A stretch of 64,000 nucleotides of DNA from Comamonadaceae bacterium. Its GTDB lineage: Bacteria; Pseudomonadota; Gammaproteobacteria; Burkholderiales; Burkholderiaceae_C. The notes beneath the pieces are model-generated. The model saw only the letters and a program-made list of their open reading frames with translations. It searched no databases and had not been told where the DNA came from. Both the position numbers and the translations under genes were made by a program. Within the stretch, counting starts at the first letter, position 1. Every line of letters starts with the position of its first letter. The stretch lies in assembly GCA_027486755.1 (NCBI GenBank), contig JAIXOM010000041.1, positions 1-64,000 on the forward strand. Reading direction: 5' to 3'. This document shows, piece after piece, positions 1 to 9,897 of the stretch.

Positions 1-1357
1 CTGCAACCGCGGATTGCGAAGCTGACTTTTGTGCCGCTTCAATCTTCGCTGCAAACTCAGGGCGGAAATGCTTGAGCATGGCGCGCACGGGCAGTGCGGC
101 GGCATCACCCAAGGCGCAAATCGTGCGGCCCATGATGTTTTCGGCCACGTTATCGAGCTTTTGCAAATCTTCTGGACGGCCTTGGCCGTGTTGGATGCGA
201 TCGACCATGCGCCAGAGCCAGCCGGTGCCCTCGCGGCAGGGGGTGCACTGACCACAGCTCTCGTGCATGTAGAAATACGACAGGCGCAACAGGCTCTTGA
301 CCATACAGCGGCTGTCATCCATCACGATCACCGCGCCCGAGCCCAGCATGGAGCCGGCCTTGGCGATCGAGTCGTAGTCCATGTCGGTGGCCATCATGAT
401 GTCGGCCGGCAGCACCGGCATGGACGAGCCACCCGGAATCACCGCCTTGAGCTGGCGGCCCGAGCGCACGCCGCCGGCCAGCTCGAGCAGCTTGGCAAAG
501 GGTGTGCCCAGTGGAACTTCAAAGTTGCCCGGGTTGTTGACATCGCCGCTGACGGTGAACAGCTTGGTGCCACCGTTATTGGGCTTGCCAATTTCCAAAT
601 AAGCCTGGCCGCTGTTGCGAATGATCCAGGGCACCGCGGCAAAGGTCTCGGTGTTGTTGATGGTCGTTGGCTTGCCGTACAGACCAAAGCTAGCGGGAAA
701 CGGCGGCTTGTAGCGCGGCTGGCCCTTCTTGCCTTCCAGCGACTCCAGCAGCGCGGTTTCCTCGCCGCAAATATAGGCACCAAAGCCATGCGTGGCATGC
801 AACTGGAAGGAAAAATTGCTGCCCAAGATCTTGTCGCCCAGCAGGCCCGCATCGCGCGCCTCCTGCAAGGCTTCTTCGAAGCGCTTGTAGGTCTGGAAGA
901 TCTCGCCATGGATGTAGTTGTAGCCCACCGAGATGCCCATGGCATAGGCAGCAATAGCCATACCCTCGATCACCACATGCGGGTTGTAGGTGAGGATGTC
1001 ACGGTCCTTGGCGGTACCCGGCTCGCCCTCGTCAGAGTTGCAGACCAGATATTTTTGGCCCGGGAACTGGCGGGGCATGAAGCTCCACTTCAGGCCGGTG
1101 GGGAAACCCGCGCCGCCACGGCCGCGCAGCGAGCTGGCTTTGACTTCAGCGATCACCTGATCGGGGGTGAGACCCTCGCCGCCGTCTTGGCCAAGGATTT
1201 TGCGCAGGGCCGCATAACCGCCCCGGGCCTCATAGTCCTTAAGGCGCCAGTTACTGCCATCGAGTCCCGCCATGATCTGCGGGCTGATGTGCCGGCCATG
1301 AAAGGAGCTTTGAACGCCGGTGGCCTTGAATTGCGAGAGGATGCTGGCAGCGTTCAT
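1..1357 (-). CDS. nuoF: NADH-quinone oxidoreductase subunit F, C-terminus cut by window edge
   Basis: NuoF is the NADH-oxidising subunit of complex I; it holds FMN and the N3 [4Fe-4S] cluster on the cytoplasmic arm. The frame starts at the ATG that overlaps the nuoE stop by 4 nt (ATGA) and stays open for 452 codons to the window edge, so the stop is missing; it is absent from the ORF track for that reason. The translation shows the nucleotide-binding [10 protein letters not shown] near residue 75, then NSDEGEPGT, the cluster motif [12 protein letters not shown] and the final cluster Cys in [12 protein letters not shown], ending near HFRPEF. Length already matches the family, so only a few residues should be missing. 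Distal gene of the visible nuoABCDEF run. Confidence 0.96.
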   Translation of the reverse strand, partial: MNAASILSQFKATGVQSSFHGRHISPQIMAGLDGSNWRLKDYEARGGYAALRKILGQDGGEGLTPDQVIAEVKASSLRGRGGAGFPTGLKWSFMPRQFPGQKYLVCNSDEGEPGTAKDRDILTYNPHVVIEGMAIAAYAMGISVGYNYIHGEIFQTYKRFEEALQEARDAGLLGDKILGSNFSFQLHATHGFGAYICGEETALLESLEGKKGQPRYKPPFPASFGLYGKPTTINNTETFAAVPWIIRNSGQAYLEIGKPNNGGTKLFTVSGDVNNPGNFEVPLGTPFAKLLELAGGVRSGRQLKAVIPGGSSMPVLPADIMMATDMDYDSIAKAGSMLGSGAVIVMDDSRCMVKSLLRLSYFYMHESCGQCTPCREGTGWLWRMVDRIQHGQGRPEDLQKLDNVAENIMGRTICALGDAAALPVRAMLKHFRPEFAAKIEAAQKSASQSAVA

Positions 1358-1848
1358 GCCTGGCCTTCCGCGGCCTTCAGGCCGTCAATCAACTGATCAA
1401 GCTTGTCATTGCTCATGAAGCTGCACATGTGGATGTCATTGACCAGCATCACCGGCGCGTCGGCGCAGGCGCCCAGGCATTCGGACTGCTGCAAGGTAAA
1501 CAGGCCGTCGGCGGTGGTATCGCCCATGGACACGCCCAGTTTTTCTTCCAGATGGGCCAATGCCTGGGTGCCGCTGCGCAACTGGCAGGGCAAATTGGTG
1601 CAGACGTTGAGCTTGTACTTTCCCAAAGGCTTTTGGTTGTACATGTTGTAGAAGGTGGTGACCTCGTGCACCGCCATCGGCGCCATGCCGAGGTAGTCGG
1701 CCACCGCCTTCTCGCTGGCCGTGCTCACATGGCCCTGCTCTTCCTGCACGATCTGCAAGCAGGCCATGACGGCCGACTGTTTCTGGTCGGCCGGGTATTT
1801 GGCAATCTCGCGGTCAAAGCGAGTGCGGGTCTGGTCGGAAAATATCAT
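1354..1848 (-). CDS. nuoE: NADH-quinone oxidoreductase subunit E
   Basis: NuoE is the thioredoxin-fold [2Fe-2S] (N1a) subunit of the complex I electron-input module and pairs with NuoF. The 164-residue product has the expected four ligands, a CX4C pair in CTNLPC and a CX3C pair in CLGAC. It begins [11 protein letters not shown] and follows nuoD with a 6-nt gap; its stop overlaps the nuoF start. Length and motifs are typical. Confidence 0.97.
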   Translation of the reverse strand: MIFSDQTRTRFDREIAKYPADQKQSAVMACLQIVQEEQGHVSTASEKAVADYLGMAPMAVHEVTTFYNMYNQKPLGKYKLNVCTNLPCQLRSGTQALAHLEEKLGVSMGDTTADGLFTLQQSECLGACADAPVMLVNDIHMCSFMSNDKLDQLIDGLKAAEGQA

Positions 1849-1854
1849 GGTGTC

Positions 1855-3108
1855 TCAGCGGTCGATTTCACCAAACACAATGTCCATGGTACCGATCACG
1901 GCCACCGCATCAGCAATCATGTGGCCGCGCGCCATTTCGTCCATGGCCGCCAGGTGGGCAAAGCCGGGCGGACGGATCTTGAGGCGATAAGGCTTGTTGG
2001 CCCCGTCACTGATCAGATAGATACCGAACTCGCCCTTGGGATGCTCCACCGCAGCATAGGCCTGGCCTTCGGGCACATGCATGCCTTCGGTAAAGAGCTT
2101 GAAGTGGTGAATGAGCTCTTCCATGTTCGACTTCATCGCCTCACGGGCAGGCGGCGCCACCTTATGGTCCTCGGTGATGACCGGGCCGGGGTTGGCGCGC
2201 AGCCAATCCACGCACTGACGAATGATGCGGTTGGACTGACGCATCTCCTCGATGCGCACCAGGTAACGGTCGTAACAGTCGCCGGTCTTGCCCACCGGGA
2301 TGTCGAAGTCCAGACGGTCATAGACGTCGTAGGGCTGCTGCTTGCGCAGGTCCCAGGCAATGCCCGAGCCGCGCAGCATTGCGCCGGTAAAGCCCAGGTT
2401 GAGCGCACGCTCGGGCGTGACCACGCCCACACCCACGGTGCGCTGCTTCCAGATGCGGTTGTCGGTGAGCAGAGTCTCGTACTCGTCGACCAGCTTGGGG
2501 AACTTTTGCACAAAGTCGTCGATGAAATCGAGCAGCGAGCCCTGGCGGTTTTCGTTCAAGGCCGCTATCGCCTTGGCATTGCGAACCTTGCTGGCCTTGT
2601 ACTGCGGCATGACCTCGGGCAGGTCACGGTAGACGCCGCCCGGTCGGAAATAGGCAGCATGCATGCGCGCACCCGAGACCGCCTCGTACATGTCGAACAA
2701 ACTCTCGCGCTCGCGAAAGCAGTAGATGAGGATGTTCATCGCACCGCAGTCAAAGCCGTGGCAGCCCAGCCAGAGCAGGTGATTGAGCAGGCGTGTGATC
2801 TCGCAATACATCACCCGGATGTACTGCGCGCGCACCGGCACATCGACACCCACCAGTTTCTCAATGGCCAGGCAATAGGCGTGCTCATTGCACATCATCG
2901 AGACATAGTCCAACCTGTCCATATAGGGCAGGGACTGGATGTAGGTGCGGCTTTCGGCCAGCTTTTCGGTGGCCCGGTGCAGCAATCCGATGTGCGGATC
3001 GGCGCGCTGTATCACCTCGCCGTCAAGCTCGAGCACCAGTCTGAGCACGCCGTGGGCAGCCGGGTGCTGGGGCCCGAAGTTCAGGGTGTAGTTCTTGATT
3101 TCTGCCAT
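1855..3108 (-). CDS. nuoD: NADH-quinone oxidoreductase subunit D
   Basis: This is the 49-kDa-type subunit of complex I, which forms the quinone site together with NuoB at the junction of the peripheral and membrane arms. The 417-residue product starts [20 protein letters not shown] and keeps the conserved [24 protein letters not shown] and C-terminal APGFAHL/VFGEIDR segments. It is a separate protein here, not fused to NuoC as in E. coli, which is the usual form in betaproteobacteria. Located 17 nt after nuoC in the operon. Confidence 0.97.
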   Translation of the reverse strand: MAEIKNYTLNFGPQHPAAHGVLRLVLELDGEVIQRADPHIGLLHRATEKLAESRTYIQSLPYMDRLDYVSMMCNEHAYCLAIEKLVGVDVPVRAQYIRVMYCEITRLLNHLLWLGCHGFDCGAMNILIYCFRERESLFDMYEAVSGARMHAAYFRPGGVYRDLPEVMPQYKASKVRNAKAIAALNENRQGSLLDFIDDFVQKFPKLVDEYETLLTDNRIWKQRTVGVGVVTPERALNLGFTGAMLRGSGIAWDLRKQQPYDVYDRLDFDIPVGKTGDCYDRYLVRIEEMRQSNRIIRQCVDWLRANPGPVITEDHKVAPPAREAMKSNMEELIHHFKLFTEGMHVPEGQAYAAVEHPKGEFGIYLISDGANKPYRLKIRPPGFAHLAAMDEMARGHMIADAVAVIGTMDIVFGEIDR

Positions 3109-3125
3109 GGTGTTGCCCTCAGCCC

Positions 3126-3758
3126 TTACGGTCGGCCGGCGTAGCCGTCTTCGCGGAGGATGCGCGGCGTGACCTCGCGCAACTCTATGCTCACCGGCTG
3201 ATAGATCACGCGCTTTTGCTCGGGGTCGTAGCGCATCTCCACATGGCCGGTGGTCGGGAAATCCTTGCGGAAGGGGTGGCCGATAAAGCCGTAGTCCGTC
3301 AGGATCCGGCGCAGGTCGTTGTGGCCTTCAAAAATGATGCCGAACAGGTCGAAGGCCTCGCGCTCGAACCAGTTGGCCGCATTCCACAGCTCGTTGATCG
3401 AAGGCAGCACCGGAAAATCGTCGTCCGGGCAAAACACCTTGAGCCGCACCCGCTGGTTCAGGCTGACGGACAACAGATGCGAGATCACCGCAAAGCGCGG
3501 GCCCTCGTGCACACCGCCTTTGTAGTCACTGAAGTCGACGCCGCACAGGTCGATGAGCTGCTCAAACCGGCACTGCGGATGATCGCGCAGGATGGCCGCC
3601 GCATCCAGGTAATCGGCCGCGGCCACCAGCACCGTCACCTCACCGAGGGCCAGGCTCACCTGCCTGGCCTTGTCGCCCAGGGCGTCGGCCAGCGTCTGGC
3701 GCAGGCCGCCCGGAGCCGGAATCTGCTGAGCGGGGGTCAACACGGCATCAAAAGACAT
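3126..3758 (-). CDS. nuoC: NADH-quinone oxidoreductase subunit C
   Basis: 30-kDa-type subunit of complex I, a structural part of the peripheral arm next to NuoD. The 210-residue product carries the family signature region [18 protein letters not shown] followed by [20 protein letters not shown]. The stop of nuoB lies one base upstream of its start, so translation is probably coupled. Normal length for the stand-alone form. Confidence 0.96.
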   Translation of the reverse strand: MSFDAVLTPAQQIPAPGGLRQTLADALGDKARQVSLALGEVTVLVAAADYLDAAAILRDHPQCRFEQLIDLCGVDFSDYKGGVHEGPRFAVISHLLSVSLNQRVRLKVFCPDDDFPVLPSINELWNAANWFEREAFDLFGIIFEGHNDLRRILTDYGFIGHPFRKDFPTTGHVEMRYDPEQKRVIYQPVSIELREVTPRILREDGYAGRP

Positions 3759-3759
3759 C

Positions 3760-4239
3760 TCAGGCCCTCGCTATGGTGTTGGTGCGGCGAATCTTTTGCT
3801 GCAACTGGATGATGCCGTAGAGCAGCGCCTCGGCCGTCGGCGGGCAGCCAGGCACATAGACATCCACCGGCACGATGCGGTCACAGCCGCGCACCACCGA
3901 ATAGCTGTAGTGGTAGTAGCCGCCGCCATTGGCGCAGGAGCCCATGGAGATGACCCAGCGCGGCTCAGACATCTGGTCGTAGACCTTGCGCAAAGCAGGG
4001 CCCATCTTGTTGCACAAGGTGCCGGCCACAATCATGAGATCGGACTGGCGGGGACTGGGGCGAAACAGCATACCGAAACGGTCAATGTCGTAGCGCGCCG
4101 CACCGGCATGCATCATCTCCACCGCACAGCAGGCCAGACCAAAGGTCATGGGCCATAGCGATCCGGTCTTGGCCCAGTTGACCACCGAGTCGTAACTGGT
4201 GGTCATGAACCCTTCGTTGAATACACCTTCAAGTGACAT
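3760..4239 (-). CDS. nuoB: NADH-quinone oxidoreductase subunit B
   Basis: PSST-type subunit of complex I that carries the N2 [4Fe-4S] cluster, the last electron carrier before quinone. Ligand segments are visible as [19 protein letters not shown] and [12 protein letters not shown]. The ORF track begins 11 codons earlier, but I place the start at [11 protein letters not shown] because an AAAGGTAGG Shine-Dalgarno sequence lies just upstream and this gives the usual 159 residues. Between nuoA and nuoC in the operon. Confidence 0.96.
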   Translation of the reverse strand: MSLEGVFNEGFMTTSYDSVVNWAKTGSLWPMTFGLACCAVEMMHAGAARYDIDRFGMLFRPSPRQSDLMIVAGTLCNKMGPALRKVYDQMSEPRWVISMGSCANGGGYYHYSYSVVRGCDRIVPVDVYVPGCPPTAEALLYGIIQLQQKIRRTNTIARA

Positions 4240-4304
4240 AGACCTACCTTTGAGGCGAAAAGTCGCAGACAAGCATCAGCACAAGGCACAGGCAAGCGCG
4301 CCCC

Positions 4305-4664
4305 TCAATCCCAATCGAGGGCGCCTTTTTTCCATTCGTAGATGAAACCCACCACCAAGATGCCGAGAAAGACCATCATGGCCCAAAAGCCGACTAGGCC
4401 GATGTCCTTGAAGGCCACCGCCCAGGGAAAGAGGAAGGCGATCTCCAGATCAAAAATAATGAAGAGGATGGCCACCAGGTAGTAGCGCACATCAAACTTC
4501 ATGCGGGCATCTTCGAAGGCCTCGAAGCCACATTCGTAGGGGGAGTTTTTTTCGCTGTCCGGACGGTTGGGGCCAAGCACCCTGCCCAGGACTTGGGGAA
4601 CGACGCCGACTGCGATCCCCACCAGAATGAACAACAGAACTGGAAGGTACTGGTCGAGATTCAT
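4305..4664 (-). CDS. nuoA: NADH-quinone oxidoreductase subunit A
   Basis: Small membrane subunit of complex I with three predicted transmembrane segments; the loop between the first two contributes to the quinone-site region. The 119-residue product starts [20 protein letters not shown] and has the family loop [20 protein letters not shown] with its conserved Cys. It is the first gene of the nuo operon, about 110 nt after the tRNA-Leu gene. Confidence 0.96.
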   Translation of the reverse strand: MNLDQYLPVLLFILVGIAVGVVPQVLGRVLGPNRPDSEKNSPYECGFEAFEDARMKFDVRYYLVAILFIIFDLEIAFLFPWAVAFKDIGLVGFWAMMVFLGILVVGFIYEWKKGALDWD

Positions 4665-4773
4665 TGTGCGGTTCCGCCTCGCTCGCGCTCGAACATTGCA
4701 AAACCTCGAGCCTGTCCTTCAGACCTGACCCGAGGCTTGCAAAAGCCCTCTTGATGCGCTACTGCCCATTTTT

Positions 4774-4858
4774 TGGTGCGGACGGCGAGACTCGAACTCG
4801 CACAGCTTTCGCCACTACCCCCTCAAGATAGCGTGTCTACCAATTTCACCACGTCCGC
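4774..4858 (-). tRNA. tRNA-Leu (anticodon GAG)
   Basis: On the minus strand an 85-nt sequence folds as a class II tRNA: acceptor stem GCGGACG paired with CGTCCGC, a D arm with TGGTAGACAC, an anticodon stem CTATC/GGTAG enclosing the loop TTGAGGG (anticodon GAG, reads CUC/CUU), a long variable arm, a T loop with GTTCGAGTC, and an encoded 3' CCA. It lies between secG and nuoA and may be cotranscribed with either. Confidence 0.96.
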
Positions 4859-4881
4859 TTTACTTGTTCTTGCTTTGACCG

Positions 4882-4911
4882 ATACAACCGGGCCTGAGGA
4901 CAGCCCGTCAA
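4882..4911 (-). promoter_or_regulatory. possible promoter for tRNA-Leu
   Basis: Upstream of the tRNA on the minus strand, TTGACG and TTGTAT are separated by 18 nt, placing transcription start about 15-20 nt before the mature 5' end. The -10 match is weak, so this is a suggestion only. The rest of the secG-tRNA gap shows nothing I recognise. Confidence 0.35.
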
Positions 4912-4997
4912 AGCGCCGGTAGTTTACCCCGAAAACCCGTGATTTCCCCGGGATAAGTGGCCAATACGCTGATGCAGACGCGGTGGCTTGGCCCAAT

Positions 4998-5390
4998 TTA
5001 CTTCGAGGGGATTTGCCCCGGGCCGGGAGCAGGTGGCACGGCAGCAGGCGCACTGGCCGCTGCAGCAGCACTGGCCGCGGGCGCAGCCCCCGGAATTTGT
5101 TGCGCTGCAGGCGCCGATGCGCCTTCGAGCACGCTCGAACTGCTGCGCGGCTGAGCGCTGCCAAAATAGGCCAGCCCGAGCGTACAGACGAAGAAAACCG
5201 CAGCCAAAGCCGAGGTCGAGCGCGAAAGAAAGTTAGCACTGCCCGAGGCGCCAAACAAACTGCCCGAGGTGCCGCTACCGAAGGCTGCACCCATATCGGC
5301 ACCTTTGCCGTGCTGAACCAGGATCAGTCCAATCATGGCCAAGGCGGAAAGAATCTGTACAGCCAATAAAACGGTCAAGAGAACATTCAT
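4998..5390 (-). CDS. secG: Preprotein translocase subunit SecG
   Basis: SecG is the small auxiliary membrane subunit of the SecYEG protein-export channel. The 130-residue product has two hydrophobic segments, MNVLLTVLLAVQILSALAM and a second around TSALAAVFFVCTLGLAYF, separated by the conserved cytoplasmic loop LVQHGKGADMGAAFGSG. The C-terminus is an Ala/Pro-rich tail common in Burkholderiales. I use the internal ATG at 5390 rather than the ORF-track start because GGAG lies 7 nt before it. Between tpiA and tRNA-Leu. Confidence 0.93.
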   Translation of the reverse strand: MNVLLTVLLAVQILSALAMIGLILVQHGKGADMGAAFGSGTSGSLFGASGSANFLSRSTSALAAVFFVCTLGLAYFGSAQPRSSSSVLEGASAPAAQQIPGAAPAASAAAAASAPAAVPPAPGPGQIPSK

Positions 5391-5419
5391 ACTCAACTCC
5401 AAATGCGTGTTGGGAAAAA

Positions 5420-6175
5420 TCAGCGCGCAGCGCCGATGATGGCCAGAAAGTCGGCCGCCTTCAGGGAAGCACCACCAATCAGTCCACCGTCAATATCAGC
5501 CTGGGCCAGCAAGCCTGCGGCATTGCCCGCATTCATGCTGCCACCGTAAAGAATCTTGATGCGTTCAGCCTGGGCGCTGGCCGCCTTAAGCTGCTCACGC
5601 AAACGCGCGTGCACCTCCTGGGCCTGCTCAATGGAAGCGGTTTTGCCGGTGCCTATGGCCCAAATCGGCTCGTAGGCCACCACAATCTCGTTGATGCAGT
5701 GCCCGTTGATGTGAATCACCGCAGCGAGTTGGCGCTTGACCACCTCAAAGGTCTGACCCGCCTCCCGCTGCTCCAGGGTTTCACCGAGGCAGACGATGGG
5801 GGTCATTCCGTGGGCCAGCGCCTGCTGAGCCTTCGCCGCCACCACCGCATCGGTCTCGCCGTGATACTGGCGGCGCTCGGAATGGCCGACGATGGCGTAG
5901 CGGCAGCCGAAATCCTTGAGCATGGCCGCGCTCAACTCACCGGTGTAAGCACCCGATGCATGGGCAGACACATCCTGCGCGCCCAAGGCCACTGCTTTAA
6001 GGCCCGGATGCTGCGCAGCGAGCACACGAAACTGTGCCCAATAGGGGGCAGGAATGCACACGGCCACCTGCGCAGGGGTCTGCGGACCCAAGCCGGCAGC
6101 CAGGGCACCGAGCAAGGCCACGTTGGCATCCAGAGTGCCATTCATCTTCCAGTTGCCGGCGATCAGTTGCGTCAT
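5420..6175 (-). CDS. tpiA: Triosephosphate isomerase
   Basis: TpiA interconverts dihydroxyacetone phosphate and glyceraldehyde 3-phosphate in glycolysis and gluconeogenesis. Catalytic features are visible: N/K in IAGNWKMNG at the N-terminus, the His of VGHSERR, the Glu of [13 protein letters not shown] (loop 6), and the phosphate-binding YGGSMN and GGLIGGASL segments. I chose the ATG at 6175 (251 residues). A GTG at 6190 would overlap the upstream qor stop by 4 nt and add five residues; neither site has a convincing ribosome-binding sequence. Confidence 0.95.
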   Translation of the reverse strand: MTQLIAGNWKMNGTLDANVALLGALAAGLGPQTPAQVAVCIPAPYWAQFRVLAAQHPGLKAVALGAQDVSAHASGAYTGELSAAMLKDFGCRYAIVGHSERRQYHGETDAVVAAKAQQALAHGMTPIVCLGETLEQREAGQTFEVVKRQLAAVIHINGHCINEIVVAYEPIWAIGTGKTASIEQAQEVHARLREQLKAASAQAERIKILYGGSMNAGNAAGLLAQADIDGGLIGGASLKAADFLAIIGAAR

Positions 6176-6186
6176 GGCTTGCAAGC

Positions 6187-7173
6187 TCACCAGGTCAGAA
6201 CCAACTTGCCGATGTGCTGGTTGGACTCCATCAGCGCATGCGCATGCGCGGCCTGAGCCGCCTCAAAGGTCTTGAAGATGACCGGAACAATGGCGCCGGA
6301 CTCGATCTGCGGCCAGACCTGCTCGCGCAGCTTGTCGGCGATGGCGGTTTTGAAGGCCACCGAGCGGGGACGCAGGGTCGAGCCGTAAACGCTCAAGCGC
6401 CGCCGCAGCACCAAACCGGCATTGATTTCTGCCTTAATGCCGCCCTGCACTGCAATGATGGCCAGCCGGCCGTCATCGGCCAAACACTCGATTTCGCGGG
6501 CAACATAGCTGCCGGCAACCATGTCCAGGATGGCGTTGACGCCTCGACCCTCGGTGATGCGCCGGACCTCGGCCACGAAATCCTCGGTCTTGTAATTGAT
6601 GGCGTGGCTCGCGCCGAGCGCCAAGCAGGCTTTGACCTTGTCCTCGTTACCCACCGTCACGATGACCTGGACGCCAGCGGCCTTGGCCATCTGGATCGCC
6701 GTCACGCCGATGCCGCTGGAGCCGCCCTGAACCAACAAGGTCTCACCCGCTTTAAGCGCGCAACGATCGAAGACATTGCTCCAGACCGTGAAGAAGGTCT
6801 CGGGCAAAGACGCGGCCTGCACATCGCTCAAGCCCTGAGGCACCGGCAGGCACTGGCCCACCGGCGCGGCACACAGCTGGGCATAGCCACCGCCGGCCAC
6901 CAATGCGCACACCCTCTGGCCCAGGCGCAAGCCACGCGAGGCCATGGCCTGAGTGTCGCCGCCAACAATCTCGCCGGCCACTTCCAGCCCTGGAATGTCA
7001 GACGCGCCGGGCGGCATCGGATAGTTTCCGGTGCGCTGCAGCACATCGGGCCTGTTCACCCCACTGGCACCCACACGGATGAGTACTTCCCCAACGCCAG
7101 CCTGAGCATCAGGGCGTTCGATCAGGCGCAGCACTTCAGGCGCGCCGTAGGCAGAGATCTCGACAGCTTTCAT
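6187..7173 (-). CDS. qor: NAD(P)H-quinone oxidoreductase, zinc-free MDR family
   Basis: A member of the PIG3/Qor branch of medium-chain dehydrogenases, expected to reduce quinones with NADPH. The 328-residue product starts [15 protein letters not shown] and has the quinone oxidoreductase segments [15 protein letters not shown] and the nucleotide-binding [18 protein letters not shown]. Zinc-ligand residues of true alcohol dehydrogenases are absent. The ORF-track start is 22 codons too early; the chosen ATG fits the family N-terminus. Its stop overlaps the possible GTG start of tpiA. The gene symbol is a family assignment and the substrate is not known. Confidence 0.85.
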   Translation of the reverse strand: MKAVEISAYGAPEVLRLIERPDAQAGVGEVLIRVGASGVNRPDVLQRTGNYPMPPGASDIPGLEVAGEIVGGDTQAMASRGLRLGQRVCALVAGGGYAQLCAAPVGQCLPVPQGLSDVQAASLPETFFTVWSNVFDRCALKAGETLLVQGGSSGIGVTAIQMAKAAGVQVIVTVGNEDKVKACLALGASHAINYKTEDFVAEVRRITEGRGVNAILDMVAGSYVAREIECLADDGRLAIIAVQGGIKAEINAGLVLRRRLSVYGSTLRPRSVAFKTAIADKLREQVWPQIESGAIVPVIFKTFEAAQAAHAHALMESNQHIGKLVLTW

Positions 7174-7216
7174 GGCAGCACTTTTTGGGCCCCAGCGGCG
7201 AGCCGGGGCCGAGGCA

Positions 7217-9322
7217 TCAATCCTGAGCAGGCCTCTCAATCAGTGCCTTCATCGACAGCTTGACGCGACCCTTCTCGTCCGTCTCGAGCACCTTGACGCG
7301 CACGACTTGGCCTTCGGAGAGGTAGTCGGTGACTTTTTCGACGCGCTCATGGGCGATCTGGCTGATGTGCAGCAGACCGTCCTTACCCGGCAAGAGGTTG
7401 ACCAGGGCACCGAAGTCGAGCAGTTTGGTGATCGGGCCTTCATAGACCTTGCCGATTTCAACCTCAGCGGTGATTTCCTCGATGCGGCGCTTTGCCTCGT
7501 CGGCCTTGGCCGCTTCGGTGGCGGCGATGGTGATGGTGCCGTCTTCCTCGATATTGATCTGGCAGCCGGTCTCCTCGGTCAGCGCACGGATGACAGCACC
7601 GCCTTTGCCGATCACGTCGCGGATCTTGTCCGGGTTGATCTTCATGGTGAACAGCTTGGGCGCGAAGCTAGAGACCTCGGTCTTGGCTTCGCCCATGGCG
7701 TCCTGCATCTTGCCCAGGATGTGCATGCGCGCTTCCTTGGCCTGGGCCAGGGCGACTTGCATAATTTCCTTGGTGATGCCCTGGATCTTGATGTCCATCT
7801 GCAAAGCGGTAATGCCGTTGGTCGTTCCGGCCACCTTGAAGTCCATGTCGCCGAGGTGGTCCTCGTCGCCCAGGATGTCGGTGAGCACCGCAAAGCGGTT
7901 GTCTTCTTTGATCAGGCCCATGGCGATGCCGGCCACATGGGCTTTGAGCGGCACGCCGGCGTCCATCAGCGACAGGCAACCGCCGCAAACCGAAGCCATG
8001 GAAGAGGAGCCATTGGACTCGGTGATCTCAGAGACCACACGCATGGTGTATGGAAACTCTTCCTTGCTGGGCAGCACCGCCACCAGGGCGCGCTTGGCCA
8101 GACGGCCGTGGCCGATTTCGCGGCGCTTGGGGCTGCCCACGCGGCCGGTCTCGCCGGTGGCAAACGGGGGCATGTTGTAGTGCAGCAGGAAGCGGTCTTC
8201 ATAGTCGCCCGACAAAGCGTCGATGCGCTGGGCATCTCGCTCAGTACCCAGCGTAGCCACCACCAGCGCCTGGGTTTCACCACGGGTGAACAGGGCCGAG
8301 CCGTGGGTGCGCGGCAGCACCGAATTGCGAATTTCGATGGGACGCACAGTACGCGTGTCGCGGCCGTCGATGCGCGGCTCGCCAGCCAGGATCTGGCTGC
8401 GCACGATCTTGGCCTCAATTTCAAACAACAAACCTTCGACCTTCACCGCATCGAAAGCCATGCCGGCCGCGGTCAAGCCGTCCTTGGTCTCGGCATAAGC
8501 CACGCGACAGGCCTGGGTGCGGGCCTGCTTGCTCCGGATCTGGTAGGCGGCCTGCAGCTTGCCCTGGGCCAGCTCATTGACCTTGGCGATCAGAGGCTCG
8601 TCCTTGGCCGGAGCTTGCCAGCTCCAGACCGGCTTGCCTGCATCGCGCACCAGTTCATGAATGGCTTCGATCGCTACCTTGCCCTGGTCATGACCGAACA
8701 CCACCGCGCCAAGCATGATGTCTTCGGGCAGTTGCTGGGCCTCAGACTCGACCATCAACACGGCCGCTTCGGTGCCAGCCACCACCAAATCCATCTGGGA
8801 CTGTGCCAGTTGCTCTTTGCTGGGGTTGAGCACGTATTGACCATCGACATAGCCGACCCGGGCGGCGCCAATCGGACCATTAAAAGGAATGCCGGACACA
8901 GCCAGGGCGGCGCTCGAAGCGATCAGGGCCGGAATATCACCCTCGACCTGCGGGTTGAGCGAAAGCACATGGACGACCACCTGCACTTCGTTGAAAAAGC
9001 CATCCGGGAAAAGCGGGCGGATCGGGCGATCAATCAGGCGCGAGGTCAGGGTCTCGAACTCGCTGGGACGGCCTTCACGCTTGAAAAAGCTGCCGGGAAT
9101 CCTGCCAGCGGCATAGGCCTTCTCGAGGTAGTCAACGGTCAGCGGGAAAAAGTCCTGGCCCGGCTTGGCATCGGTGCGTGCCACCACGGTGGCCAGCACC
9201 ACAGTGCCTTCCATATCTACCAGCACTGCACCGGTAGATTGGCGAGCGATCTCGCCGGTTTCCAAGGTGACCTTGTGCTGGCCCCACTGAAACGTTTTGC
9301 TAACTTTATTAAAGATACTCAT
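7217..9322 (-). CDS. pnp: Polyribonucleotide nucleotidyltransferase (PNPase)
   Basis: PNPase degrades RNA 3'-5' by phosphorolysis and can add tails in reverse; it works alone and in the degradosome. The 701-residue product has two RNase PH domains (first from [12 protein letters not shown], second around [14 protein letters not shown], with the active-site motif [12 protein letters not shown]), a KH domain ([20 protein letters not shown]) and a C-terminal S1 domain ([26 protein letters not shown]). The start [14 protein letters not shown] is preceded by GGAGATCGACG; the track start 28 codons earlier is rejected. Downstream of rpsO, the classical arrangement. Confidence 0.97.
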   Translation of the reverse strand: MSIFNKVSKTFQWGQHKVTLETGEIARQSTGAVLVDMEGTVVLATVVARTDAKPGQDFFPLTVDYLEKAYAAGRIPGSFFKREGRPSEFETLTSRLIDRPIRPLFPDGFFNEVQVVVHVLSLNPQVEGDIPALIASSAALAVSGIPFNGPIGAARVGYVDGQYVLNPSKEQLAQSQMDLVVAGTEAAVLMVESEAQQLPEDIMLGAVVFGHDQGKVAIEAIHELVRDAGKPVWSWQAPAKDEPLIAKVNELAQGKLQAAYQIRSKQARTQACRVAYAETKDGLTAAGMAFDAVKVEGLLFEIEAKIVRSQILAGEPRIDGRDTRTVRPIEIRNSVLPRTHGSALFTRGETQALVVATLGTERDAQRIDALSGDYEDRFLLHYNMPPFATGETGRVGSPKRREIGHGRLAKRALVAVLPSKEEFPYTMRVVSEITESNGSSSMASVCGGCLSLMDAGVPLKAHVAGIAMGLIKEDNRFAVLTDILGDEDHLGDMDFKVAGTTNGITALQMDIKIQGITKEIMQVALAQAKEARMHILGKMQDAMGEAKTEVSSFAPKLFTMKINPDKIRDVIGKGGAVIRALTEETGCQINIEEDGTITIAATEAAKADEAKRRIEEITAEVEIGKVYEGPITKLLDFGALVNLLPGKDGLLHISQIAHERVEKVTDYLSEGQVVRVKVLETDEKGRVKLSMKALIERPAQD

Positions 9323-9471
9323 CGTCGATCTCCATGGCTTGAAATGAGGGCATGAGGCTGCCCTGAGGGGCCCGGAGCTGGGCTGGAGAACACGATGCCA
9401 TTCCAAAAAAAACCGACCGCAGTTTCTTGTGGAATGACACAGCGCGTGTTCGAGGGGCCTTGCTCCGAAGT

Positions 9472-9507
9472 AAAAAGCGCCTGAGCCAGCGAACCAACTC
9501 AGGCGCT
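9472..9507 (-). terminator. Rho-independent terminator after rpsO
   Basis: On the minus strand a perfect 10-bp stem AGCGCCTGAG/CTCAGGCGCT with a 12-nt loop is followed by TTTTT, 20 nt after the rpsO stop. It should end most rpsO transcripts or limit read-through into pnp. Confidence 0.85.
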
Positions 9508-9526
9508 CTTGTCTGTCATCCGGCGC

Positions 9527-9793
9527 TTACTTGCGCAGGCCCAGCTTGGCGATCAGCGCGGTATAGCGATCAGCGTCCTTGGCCTTGAGGTAGTCCAGCA
9601 ACTTGCGACGGCGGCTGACCATGCGCAGCAGGCCGCGGCGACCATGGTGGTCCTTACCGTGGGTTTTAAAGTGGGGGGTGAGTTCGTTGATGCGGCCGGT
9701 CAGCAGCGCGACCTGAACTTCCGGGCTACCGGTGTCACCAGCGGAGCGGGCGTTGGCCGCAACAATGCCGGCCTTGATGTCTTTGGCGATCAT
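9527..9793 (-). CDS. rpsO: 30S ribosomal protein uS15
   Basis: uS15 binds 16S rRNA early in assembly of the small-subunit platform. The 88-residue product starts [20 protein letters not shown] and shows the family core [49 protein letters not shown]. The ORF track starts 11 codons early; the chosen ATG gives the standard length. Followed by a terminator and pnp. Confidence 0.97.
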   Translation of the reverse strand: MIAKDIKAGIVAANARSAGDTGSPEVQVALLTGRINELTPHFKTHGKDHHGRRGLLRMVSRRRKLLDYLKAKDADRYTALIAKLGLRK

Positions 9794-9891
9794 GAAGTTT
9801 CCTTGACTTGCGAACGCAGCAGTCAAAAGGACCGCCCGCGCCGTGTTGGTTTTAAACCCTTCAGCTGGGCCTAAACCCAGCGAAGCCGACG

Positions 9892-9897
9892 ATTATA
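9892..9897 (-). promoter_or_regulatory. -10 element, probable rpsO promoter
   Basis: A perfect TATAAT on the minus strand overlaps the stop codon of the upstream aminotransferase. Initiation about 7 nt downstream would give a leader of roughly 90 nt before rpsO, which contains a small CTGGG/CCCAG hairpin near 9865-9880. No good -35 hexamer is visible at 16-18 nt. Confidence 0.5.

Noticed and set aside
29-3144. Long plus-strand ORFs (455 and 571 codons) across the nuo genes
   Set aside because: They are antisense to clear nuoF, nuoE and nuoD, rich in His/Arg/Ala/Gly, and match no family.
7172-9355. 727-codon plus-strand ORF
   Set aside because: Antisense of pnp; the pnp frame has all expected domains.
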